Of a stretch of 64,000 nt of DNA, positions 35,784 to 43,016 are shown piece by piece (the stretch's first letter is position 1; every line of letters starts with the position of its first letter). Under the pieces are notes generated by a model, which was not told the origin of the DNA, did not search any database, and worked only from the letters and a program-made list of their open reading frames with translations. Location of the stretch: NCBI GenBank assembly GCA_902780525.1, contig CACZFL010000006.1, positions 1-64,000 of the forward strand, written 5' to 3'. Source of the DNA: an uncultured bacterium. GTDB taxonomy: Bacteria > Cyanobacteriota > Vampirovibrionia > Gastranaerophilales > Gastranaerophilaceae. The position numbers were made by a program, and so were the translations under genes.

Positions 35784-36851
35784 ATGGTTGAGAAGTATTC
35801 AGATGAGGATTTTGAAGCTCTTTTGTCAAAGTATGACTACAAATTTAAAAGAGGGGATATTGTTCAGGGAGTTGTGTGTGCCTATGAATCAGATGGTGCT
35901 ATTGTTGATATAGGTTCAAAATGTACAGCTTTCGTTCCGTCATACGAAGTTTCTTCAGACAAAAAAGCCAAGGTTGAAGATGTTTTGGAAAAAAATACTG
36001 AATATGAGTTTTTAATAACTCAGGAAGCTGATGAGAACGGCAAATTTACTTTATCATACAAGAAAGTTGCTGCAGCTCATACCTGGTCAGAACTTGAAAA
36101 AATTAAAGAAGCAGATGAAACAATTGCTGCAAATGTTACTCAGGTTGTTAAAGGTGGTGTCATTGTTGATATATCAGGAGTTCAGGGATTTATTCCTCAG
36201 GGCCAGTTGTCGCCAAAAGAATCCACTATTAATACCGGTGACAAAATTGAAGTTAAAATTTTAACATTGGATAAGGCTCAAAACAATCTTATTTTATCAA
36301 ACAAAAAGGTTTACGAAACAAATATGGCTGAGACAAGAAAAAGCGTATTTTCACAGGTTGAAGTCGGTCAGATTGTTAAAGGTGAAGTAGTAAGAATCAC
36401 AGACTTTGGTGCTTTCGTAAATGTCGGCGGAGTTGATTGCCTGCTGCCTCTATCTCAGATTTCATGGAAATGGGTTGAGCATCCGACAGATTTATTAAAA
36501 GTAGGTCAGGAAATTAACGTTGAGATTATTGACGTTGACCATGAAAAACAAAGAATAAGTCTGAGCCTTAAAAATACAGAGCCTGATCCATGGATTAAAG
36601 CAGAAGAAGAGCTTAAAGAAGGCGATATTAAGGAAGGTGTTGTTACACGTGTAAAACCATTCGGTGCTTTTGTTGAAGTACTTCCGGGTGTTGAAGCTTT
36701 GCTTCCTCAGTCAGCTGTTTCCGCTTTGCAGAACAAAAATGGTAAGATGTTAGTTGCAGGTGATAAAATCGATACAAAAATCGAAAAATTTAATCCCAAA
36801 GACAAAAGAATTTCATTGGGACTTCCAACGGACGAAGCTCCTACTGAATAG
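35784..36851 (+). CDS. rpsA: Ribosomal protein S1-like protein, four S1 domains
   Basis: 355 residues. Four OB-type S1 repeats start near residues 15, 105, 190 and 275; repeats 3 and 4 are the most typical (GEVVRITDFGAFVNVGGVDCLLP and GVVTRVKPFGAFVEVLPGVEALLP in part). S1 binds mRNA on the 30S subunit. The length and domain number are closer to cyanobacterial S1 than to the six-domain proteobacterial form. The last 11 bases overlap the maf stop tail to tail. If leaderless messages are common here, S1 may be needed for only part of the mRNAs. Confidence 0.9.
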   Translation: MVEKYSDEDFEALLSKYDYKFKRGDIVQGVVCAYESDGAIVDIGSKCTAFVPSYEVSSDKKAKVEDVLEKNTEYEFLITQEADENGKFTLSYKKVAAAHTWSELEKIKEADETIAANVTQVVKGGVIVDISGVQGFIPQGQLSPKESTINTGDKIEVKILTLDKAQNNLILSNKKVYETNMAETRKSVFSQVEVGQIVKGEVVRITDFGAFVNVGGVDCLLPLSQISWKWVEHPTDLLKVGQEINVEIIDVDHEKQRISLSLKNTEPDPWIKAEEELKEGDIKEGVVTRVKPFGAFVEVLPGVEALLPQSAVSALQNKNGKMLVAGDKIDTKIEKFNPKDKRISLGLPTDEAPTE

Positions 36852-37419
36852 AATAACCAAGCTGGTTTAAAACCGTGGTGACAGATTCAGGACAAAGTCC
36901 GACAATATTTTCAAAACTTCCTTCAAATTTATCAATATGATTTGGAGGAAGTTCTTGTATTCCGTAGCTTCCTGCTTTATCAAGGGGGTTAAAACTATCT
37001 ACATATGAGTGAATCATCTCATCTGTCCACTGTGTAAATCTTACATAACTTGTAGTTGACATAGTTGCTGCACGGTTTGTTTTTGTATTAATCGCACAAA
37101 TTGAAGTTACAACCATGTGGGTTTCTCCTGCCAACTCTTTTAGCATAGCAAAAGCATTTTCTTTTGTATGCGGTTTCCCCAGGATTTTATTATGCAAAAC
37201 GACGACTGTATCGGCAGCAAGAACCAGAGAATTTTTATCAACACGTCTTACAACATCAAGGCACTTTTGGGTTGCCAAATCTTCAATTTTGTCATAAGAA
37301 AAAATATCGTCCTCCAGTTTTTCATCATAATTCGACGGAATAATTTCATATTTTAATCCCATGTCAGCCAGGATTTTTTTTCTTCTCGGTGAATTTGATG
37401 CCAAAATTAGTTTAATCAT
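36841..37419 (-). CDS. maf: Maf family nucleoside triphosphate pyrophosphatase
   Basis: 192 residues. LILASNSPRRKKILADMG at the N-terminus (phosphate binding), the catalytic AADTVVVL near residue 70, GKPHTKENAFAML, and the late SYGIQ block with Lys/Asp residues fit Maf. These enzymes hydrolyse UTP, dTTP or modified nucleotides. Convergent with rpsA, overlapping it by 11 bases. Confidence 0.92.
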   Translation of the reverse strand: MIKLILASNSPRRKKILADMGLKYEIIPSNYDEKLEDDIFSYDKIEDLATQKCLDVVRRVDKNSLVLAADTVVVLHNKILGKPHTKENAFAMLKELAGETHMVVTSICAINTKTNRAATMSTTSYVRFTQWTDEMIHSYVDSFNPLDKAGSYGIQELPPNHIDKFEGSFENIVGLCPESVTTVLNQLGYSIQ

Positions 37420-37443
37420 AAAATTCTCTCTAATTGTTCATGT

Positions 37444-37899
37444 TTAAGTCAGTTTTATATAACCGCCTGTTATTAATGTATTTTTCTTTACAACATCTGA
37501 ATTATTAAAATTATCTGAAAGTTCTTTCATATATTTATCAGCTTTTGAAATAAGACTTCTTAAAGAAGTAAAAACGCCTGTCTTATAACTTAAAACTTCA
37601 CCCGTCTGAATATTTATGTTTAAGAAATTCTTACCTACTTTTAATGTACAATCAGGAAAGTTTTTACTTATCTTGGGATTGCCAGCATAAGGATTATAGA
37701 GTGCAGTATGTTTAAATTGCACTTTTCCCATGCTTAAAGTTGAAAGAATCTCCGTACACCGGTTAGAAGTTTTAGGATCCTTTTTATATACCGTGTCTTT
37801 TTTCATACGGCACAGTAAAGCATTTGCCGTTTCTCTTGCGTCATTTGATATATAGTATTTTGAACTGAAATTTATATTTATTACCGGGTTAACTTGCAT
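37444..37899 (-). CDS. Unknown small protein with N-terminal INFSSK motif
   Basis: 151 residues, no recognised domain. The start MQVNPVININFSSKYY matches the Asn/Ile-rich N-terminus plus Phe motif seen in other proteins of the window. The middle is beta-like (TLKVGKNFLNINIQTGEVLSY) and the C-terminus helical. GGAG lies eight bases before the ATG. No signal peptide or membrane segment. It may be co-transcribed with maf, which begins 24 bases further on. Confidence 0.65.
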   Translation of the reverse strand: MQVNPVININFSSKYYISNDARETANALLCRMKKDTVYKKDPKTSNRCTEILSTLSMGKVQFKHTALYNPYAGNPKISKNFPDCTLKVGKNFLNINIQTGEVLSYKTGVFTSLRSLISKADKYMKELSDNFNNSDVVKKNTLITGGYIKLT

Positions 37900-37955
37900 T
37901 AATTTTACTCCGTTTTATTACTTATAAAATCTGTAATAAAACAATTTGCTATTTT

Positions 37956-38585
37956 TTAATATCCGTTTTTTATGAATTCTCTGTTTCTGAACTTTGCACC
38001 TAAAGAGTGTGCAATTTTTTCGCATTCACCAACATTAATTTTATGAATGTCATCAAAGTCTGTAACAACACTCATGTTAACTTCCATACCTGCATTTTTA
38101 CAGGCTGCTGCAAATTTTTTCATTTCTTCAAAAGCATTGTCTATTGAAGGTTTGCATATTTCATTATATTGTTTTTTATTATCAGAGTTTAAACTTATTG
38201 ATACAGAGTCAATTAATCCTTTAAACTCATCCGCAACATTCATTTTATAAACAGCGTTTGCGTGTCCGTTCGTGTTTACTCTTATTTTTATTTGAGGATA
38301 GTTTTTTCTCAAATATTCGCAAAAAGATTTCATCATATCTTTTTTTAAGAAAGGTTCACCGTAACCGCAAAAAACGACTTCTTTTGCGCAATTTTTGTAA
38401 TTATTAAATTGTTCTATAATGTCGTCAAGAGTATATTTATCATCATGCCACATCTCACGCCCGCAGACATCATCTTTTTGCGTGCGCAGACAGAAAATAC
38501 AGGAGTTTGTACATGCATTTGTCAAATTTACATATATGGTACTTGGCTCTTTTTCGTCATTTATTGAATAAACTAAAGTGTACAT
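37956..38585 (-). CDS. Radical SAM protein of the TatD-associated family
   Basis: 209 residues, short for a radical SAM enzyme. The cluster motif is CTNSCIFC in YVNLTNACTNSCIFCLR, followed by GYGEPFLKKDMMKSFCEYL and a barrel of about six strands. This matches the small family often found fused to or beside TatD nucleases; no tatD gene lies nearby. The substrate is unknown. GGGGG precedes the ATG. Confidence 0.82.
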   Translation of the reverse strand: MYTLVYSINDEKEPSTIYVNLTNACTNSCIFCLRTQKDDVCGREMWHDDKYTLDDIIEQFNNYKNCAKEVVFCGYGEPFLKKDMMKSFCEYLRKNYPQIKIRVNTNGHANAVYKMNVADEFKGLIDSVSISLNSDNKKQYNEICKPSIDNAFEEMKKFAAACKNAGMEVNMSVVTDFDDIHKINVGECEKIAHSLGAKFRNREFIKNGY

Positions 38586-38639
38586 AGTTTATCCCCCTTT
38601 ACATTTGTTATTATACTATAAAATAGTACAAAAATAATC

Positions 38640-39437
38640 TTATTTAGAGGTATAGATTGAATGTCTGCTTAATACAAAATCTTTATGTTCATTCAGTATT
38701 TTATTTATATCAGATGGCAGTACGCTATCTAATGCTTCATTCGTTTTTATACTTTTGCCTTTTTTCAGGGAACTGATTAATGCTTCAATATTAGCGTAAG
38801 CCCAGTGATTGCAAGTTAATTCATCAACAGATTGCTGAGTTTTGGTATTAAATAGAATCTTTTCTAATTTTGTATCTTTTTTGTATGCAGACAGTACATT
38901 CTTTAATCGGGTATGAAAATTCAGAATACCTGAATCAACATTTTTATTATGTCCTAACGGGTCTAATATATACAAAATTCCTTTATCTCTTACAAAACCA
39001 ATAGTATGAAATGATCCCTTAAAACATTCTTCATTAAAAGTTATTTTTGTACACCCAAAGTCCGGTTTCAGATTTTTAAATAAATCAGTTAAACTTTTAA
39101 TGTCATTATTTGAATATTTTTGAGAACATTCAACATTAAAAAAACTGCTTCCAAATTCAAAATTTTTCAAATAAGTAAATAACACCTCTGTCTTTTCACG
39201 TGACATTTTTTTATAACTTTCAAGACCAAAAAATTTTTTTGGATCAATACCTGAATTTAAAGTAGGACGTTTTTTTAATACAAATAAAATCTTTTTTATC
39301 AAATTTACTAAATCATAACTGAAATTTAAAGCTTCCGATTCCTTATAAAAACTTTGTTTTATATAAGCAGACTTTTTCAACTTAGGAACAAAGTTATTGA
39401 AGGAACGTTTATGTATAATATCAGAAGCTATAATCAT
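38640..39437 (-). CDS. Putative CE-clan (Ulp1/C48-like) cysteine peptidase
   Basis: 265 residues; not an obvious member of a named bacterial family. The C-terminal half has the order His-Asp-Gln-Cys typical of clan CE: H144 in SFHTIGFV, D159 in LYILDPLG, Q201/Q202 in TKTQQSVDE and C209 in LTCNHWAYANIEAL. The spacings (15 residues H-D, 7 residues Q-C) fit Ulp1-type proteases, in which a Cys-Gly replaces the Cys-Asn here. In bacteria, clan CE proteins are often effectors acting on ubiquitin-like modifiers or acetyltransferases. No signal peptide. Assignment is by motif only. Confidence 0.5.
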   Translation of the reverse strand: MIIASDIIHKRSFNNFVPKLKKSAYIKQSFYKESEALNFSYDLVNLIKKILFVLKKRPTLNSGIDPKKFFGLESYKKMSREKTEVLFTYLKNFEFGSSFFNVECSQKYSNNDIKSLTDLFKNLKPDFGCTKITFNEECFKGSFHTIGFVRDKGILYILDPLGHNKNVDSGILNFHTRLKNVLSAYKKDTKLEKILFNTKTQQSVDELTCNHWAYANIEALISSLKKGKSIKTNEALDSVLPSDINKILNEHKDFVLSRHSIYTSK

Positions 39438-39542
39438 TTCTTACAGACCTGCTTTAGTAACACATACTATCTAAATAAAATAAAAAAATAAAAAATTTTG
39501 CTATTTAGTAAAGCGACGTTAAGATTTAAGTTTAAAGATAAT

Positions 39543-39576
39543 AAAAAAGCGCTTATTTTAAAATAAGCGCTTTTTA
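39543..39576. terminator. Bidirectional terminator (perfect palindrome)
   Basis: AAAAAGCGCTTATTTT / AAAATAAGCGCTTTTT is a perfect 16-base inverted repeat directly after the tpiA stop (minus strand), followed by T in both directions. Confidence 0.85.
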
Positions 39577-39594
39577 CTTTTTAAGATTTTAAAT

Positions 39595-40389
39595 TTATAC
39601 ACTAACTTTCATTGTGTTAGCAATAATTTCATTGAAGCTGTCAGCTTTTAAGCTTGCGCCGCCAACTAATGCACCGTCAATATCAGACTGTGACATTTGT
39701 TCTTCGATTGTTGATGGTTTAACAGAACCGCCGTAAAGGATTCTGATAGAATCAGCAGCAGAAGAGCCTGCAACTTCAGAAACAACGCTTCTAATCATCT
39801 TGATAACTCTGTTAGCTTCTACGCTGTCACAAGTTTTACCGGTTCCGATAGCCCAAATAGGTTCGTAAGCTATAACTGATTTAGCAATGTCTTCAGAAGA
39901 TATTCCGCTCAAAGCAGCTCTGATTTGAGATGCGATATGAACGTCAGTTGAGCCTGCTTCTCTTTGTTCAAGAGTTTCACCGCAGCAGATAATCGGAATT
40001 AGTCCGCCAGCGAGGATAGCTTTAGCTTTTTTATTAATCATTTCATCTGTTTCTGAGAAGTATTGTCTTCTTTCAGAGTGACCGATGATTACATATTCAC
40101 AACCTGCATCTTTAAGCATTTCAACAGAGATTTCACCGGTATATGCGCCTGATGATTCCCAGTGGCAGTTTTGACCAGCAACAGAAAGTTTGTTGCCGCC
40201 GCAACCACAATTACATGCAATTGAATGTACCTGATTGATAGAAGTAAATACAGGTGCGATTACAACTGTCGGTAACTGAACAGCCGTATAGTCTTTTAAA
40301 TATGAGCTTATCCCTTCAAATAAAGCTTTAGCTTCGCTTTGAAGCAAATTCATTTTCCAGTTTCCTGCAATAATAGGTTTTCTTGACAT
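39595..40389 (-). CDS. tpiA: Triosephosphate isomerase
   Basis: 264 residues. PIIAGNWKMNL, the catalytic His in VIIGHSERRQYF, the catalytic Glu in AYEPIWAIGTGK and LYGGSVKPSTI are complete. It interconverts the two triose phosphates in glycolysis. Unusually, between strand 2 and its following region there is an insert ACNCGCGGNKL with three Cys in five positions (about residues 58-68), a possible metal or redox site. A GGGAG precedes the ATG, and a GGGGGTAAATACA repeat lies upstream (40438-40450). Confidence 0.95.
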   Translation of the reverse strand: MSRKPIIAGNWKMNLLQSEAKALFEGISSYLKDYTAVQLPTVVIAPVFTSINQVHSIACNCGCGGNKLSVAGQNCHWESSGAYTGEISVEMLKDAGCEYVIIGHSERRQYFSETDEMINKKAKAILAGGLIPIICCGETLEQREAGSTDVHIASQIRAALSGISSEDIAKSVIAYEPIWAIGTGKTCDSVEANRVIKMIRSVVSEVAGSSAADSIRILYGGSVKPSTIEEQMSQSDIDGALVGGASLKADSFNEIIANTMKVSV

Positions 40390-40485
40390 AATTTTTCTCC
40401 CTTTATTTATTTATACACTTGAATTGTAGAACAAATAGGGGGTAAATACAAGTGGAAAGAATATTTGTTTAAATTGTTATATAAG

Positions 40486-40520
40486 TGCAAAACAAAAAGG
40501 ACAATACTAATATTGTCCTT
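40486..40520 (-). terminator. Terminator of the 299-residue gene
   Basis: AAGGACAATA (40497-40506) pairs perfectly with TATTGTCCTT (40511-40520), followed on the minus strand by TTTTGTTTTG. Confidence 0.8.
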
Positions 40521-40544
40521 CAAACCTGTTAATTTTATAAAAAA

Positions 40545-41444
40545 TTATAAAATATTTATTGCAATGCTGGGAGCCTGTCCTGCAAAACCATCAAGAGTAA
40601 TTGATGCCTGCTGGATAATTTTGCCTTTGAGCTCATTTGATAAATCTGGTTCAAACTCAAGACCGTCAGCTTCACCATTTCCTGTCATCAGGTTAAACAT
40701 TTGTTCAAATAAAGCATCCATAAAGTTCTGGGCATTACCCATGTCACCTTCCTGAACACCAAGCATATCCAGGAATTGATTAATCATATCCCAGGCTTCA
40801 TCAGAACTTACACCTTTGTCGAGCAAGCCTGACAAATCAAAATCCATACTAGCATCAACATTGATTTGCAGAGCGCCTTCTTCAGTGTATCCGATTTCTA
40901 TTTTTGCAGATCCCCCAAAACTGAAGCCGTCACCTTCAATTTGTACATCAACATCAACGGAAGCAAGCATATTTGCAATCTCACCACTGGCTTCCTGCTT
41001 GTTTTTAGTGTTCATAAGCTCAAGAACATTCGGGATTTCAAGACTGAATGATTTCTCAAACGGGTTTATGCCATAGAAATCTGCATCTTCACGAATTTTC
41101 TGAATAACACCAAGTCTTGCCTGCACTTCTTCTTGTACTTTGTCCAAAAGTTCAGGTGTTACGCCTTCTTCTCTTGCCTGAGCCATTAAATCTCTGATGC
41201 TTTCTCCTTCGTTTCGCATTTTAGACAAACCATCCTGTGCAACAGAGATAAAATCTTTAAAAGAAGCTATATTATTCATAAGCATGTCAAAGCCTGAACC
41301 CGGTAAAAGTCCCGGTGTAACAGCAGCATCTCCGAAAGAATAATTGTTCTGTATTCTGTCAGAAAATGCCGGTTGAAAGCTTATTGACGGAATGCCCTGT
41401 TGATTTTCAAGTAATGAAGATAAATTTATGCCGATAGGTTCCAT
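40545..41444 (-). CDS. Acidic protein with flagellin-like terminal helices
   Basis: 299 residues, acidic, no Cys. Residues ~73-130 (SKMRNEGESIRDLMAQA, LLDKVQEEVQARLGVIQKI, ADFYGINPF) resemble the flagellin D1 helix pair and its loop, and the end QQASITLDGFAGQAPSIAI recalls the flagellin C-terminal helix. The start MEPIGINLSSLLEN is not the standard flagellin start and no flagellar gene is nearby. The middle (135-230) is beta-rich. It also has ISFQPAF at 21-27. AAAGG lies eight bases before the ATG. An alternative is an unrelated helical surface or storage protein. Confidence 0.45.
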   Translation of the reverse strand: MEPIGINLSSLLENQQGIPSISFQPAFSDRIQNNYSFGDAAVTPGLLPGSGFDMLMNNIASFKDFISVAQDGLSKMRNEGESIRDLMAQAREEGVTPELLDKVQEEVQARLGVIQKIREDADFYGINPFEKSFSLEIPNVLELMNTKNKQEASGEIANMLASVDVDVQIEGDGFSFGGSAKIEIGYTEEGALQINVDASMDFDLSGLLDKGVSSDEAWDMINQFLDMLGVQEGDMGNAQNFMDALFEQMFNLMTGNGEADGLEFEPDLSNELKGKIIQQASITLDGFAGQAPSIAINIL

Positions 41445-41607
41445 ATTATATACCTTTCATTTTCATATCAAAAATAAAATACCACTACAAATTTAATTTT
41501 TTGAATGTATTGTAATCCTTCACAAATACATCCTTATACATGATACTACTTCCACATTTTAAATTTTTTATAACGGTTTTTGCAAAAATCGTTACAATGA
41601 TTAATAT

Positions 41608-42384
41608 TTAATTTTCAATACTCAGATTCATAAACTCAATATCATCATAATCAACATATGAAGTTTGCATCAAATTTCTTCCTGTTTTAACCGTAACTTC
41701 ATTTATTCCTTTTTTAACAAGGTTAGGGGGAATCTTAATCTTTTGTCCGTCGCCGTTAATCTGTACTTCTGCGATTTTGTTTCCGTTAAAATAAACTTCT
41801 GTCGGTGAAGCATAAGCATTTGGGCGTCTGTTTTGCCCCATTGAACGTGCCATGAGTGTGTCGATTCCTATGATAGAACCGATAATCAGATAGACGGGTG
41901 AATGTGTATTGATATTTTTGAAATTAAACTTTTTCGTAAAAAACGGGCCTGTTGCAAAGCTTTGAAACTCACCTGCGTTTGCAGAGTTGTCTGAAAAGCT
42001 GTTGTCGCCGAGATGGTGCATTGATGTATCTATTGTAATATTATGTGCATCAGATTTTTCAATGCTGAGTTCAAGCGGTTTATCGAATGTTTTTTGTGTA
42101 ACGGTAAGTGAAAAAGGCTTGTATTTTTCCTTGGTGATGGACATAATGCTTGTGCCGTTTATTTTAGTATCAAGTTCAAAGTATCCGTCTTTATCGGTTT
42201 TTGTATAAAAATTTTCTTTAGGCAAAGAGATTTTGGCATTCCCAACTCCTTCTCCCGTCTTTTTATCAACTACGCGATTTTGAGAATTATTGAAGCCTCG
42301 TTCTGAAACACCACCCTGTATGGTATCAGCAAGACAGGTGTAACAAAGATTTATGATTAAAAACAGAGATAATAATTTTTTCAT
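41608..42384 (-). CDS. Secreted protein with carboxypeptidase-regulatory-like beta domain
   Basis: 258 residues. A clear signal peptide KKLLSLFLIINLCYTCLADT, with cleavage near residue 19. Residues ~38-110 (VVDKKTGEGVGNAKISLP, FYTKTDKDGYFEL, LTVTQKTF) form a CarboxypepD_reg/CNA-B-like sandwich. The C-terminal part is beta-rich with a second possible sugar- or ligand-binding sandwich (TEVYFNGNKIAEVQING). Export to the periplasm or surface is likely; function unknown. It is monocistronic. Confidence 0.65.
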   Translation of the reverse strand: MKKLLSLFLIINLCYTCLADTIQGGVSERGFNNSQNRVVDKKTGEGVGNAKISLPKENFYTKTDKDGYFELDTKINGTSIMSITKEKYKPFSLTVTQKTFDKPLELSIEKSDAHNITIDTSMHHLGDNSFSDNSANAGEFQSFATGPFFTKKFNFKNINTHSPVYLIIGSIIGIDTLMARSMGQNRRPNAYASPTEVYFNGNKIAEVQINGDGQKIKIPPNLVKKGINEVTVKTGRNLMQTSYVDYDDIEFMNLSIEN

Positions 42385-42450
42385 AAAGGTATTATTCCGG
42401 AAAAAAATGAAGTATTTAATTGTCCATGAGGGGATATTTTATTTTTATAA

Positions 42451-42479
42451 TTGCAATAATTTTATTTTTTTGATTTAAT
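42451..42479 (+). promoter_or_regulatory. Promoter of tRNA-Leu
   Basis: TTGCAA (42451-42456), 17-base spacer, TTTAAT (42474-42479) with TGa before it. Transcription would begin about 14 bases before the mature tRNA. Confidence 0.65.
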
Positions 42480-42499
42480 AATCGTACACACGTTTACAA

Positions 42500-42583
42500 G
42501 CCGATGTGATGGAATTGGTAGACGTGCCAGACTCAAAATCTGGTGTAGGCAACTACGTGTCGGTTCGACCCCGACCATCGGCA
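42500..42583 (+). tRNA. tRNA-Leu (anticodon CAA)
   Basis: An 84-base class II tRNA. Acceptor arms GCCGATG / CATCGGC with discriminator A; anticodon stem CCAGA / TCTGG with loop CTCAAAA, giving CAA (reads UUG); long variable arm; T arm GTCGG-TTCGACC-CCGAC. The 3' CCA is not encoded. Confidence 0.95.
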
Positions 42584-42584
42584 A

Positions 42585-42775
42585 ATAAAAACAGCTTTCG
42601 GGGGCGAACCGACCACAAAGCGAAAGCTTTGTCTTGGTTTGAGCGCGAACGAGCGGAGGCTGGAGCAGTTTTGCCAAGAGAAAAATCACGATGGCAAAAT
42701 GCGTAATTGCCGTTCAACGCGAGTGAGCAAGACGCCCTGACCACCTGCAAATGGGTAAATATATAAAAACAGCTT
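42585..42775 (+). repeat. Possible inserted segment flanked by direct repeats after tRNA-Leu
   Basis: AATAAAAACAGCTTTCG (42585-42601) and ATATAAAAACAGCTTCCG (42761-42778) are near-identical direct repeats, about 176 bases apart. The second starts the working terminator, so the first looks like the left half of the same terminator interrupted by the segment. Inside lie GCGAACGAGCGGA and GCGAGTGAGC, like the element at 29611-29687. No gene is present; open frames crossing the tRNA are artefacts. The 42584-43016 gap holds only this, the terminator and an AT-rich leader. Confidence 0.4.
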
Positions 42776-42797
42776 CCGCAAGGGAGCTGTTTTTATT
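42764..42797 (+). terminator. Terminator of tRNA-Leu
   Basis: AAAACAGCTTCC-gcaa-GGGAGCTGTTTT followed by TATTTTG. GCAA tetraloop and T-run. Confidence 0.8.
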
Positions 42798-43016
42798 TTG
42801 TTAATAAAGCATGTTTTTGGGGGAGAACCGAGTAATGAATATCAATATCAATACCAATATTAACTATTGTATTTTTTTTAGTTTTTTGTTAACATCTAAT
42901 AAAATCAGCTTAATAAAAATTTACTTTATAAAACTTAATATTTGGGAGATTAGGTAGTAAATTTTATTATTTTTAGGTTTTAGAATAAATACAATTATGT
43001 GTGTAAGGAGTACTCT

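Noticed and set aside
42506-42750. Open frames on both strands across tRNA-Leu and the following segment
   Set aside because: They run through the tRNA and a repeat-like segment; no ribosome site and no protein-like composition.
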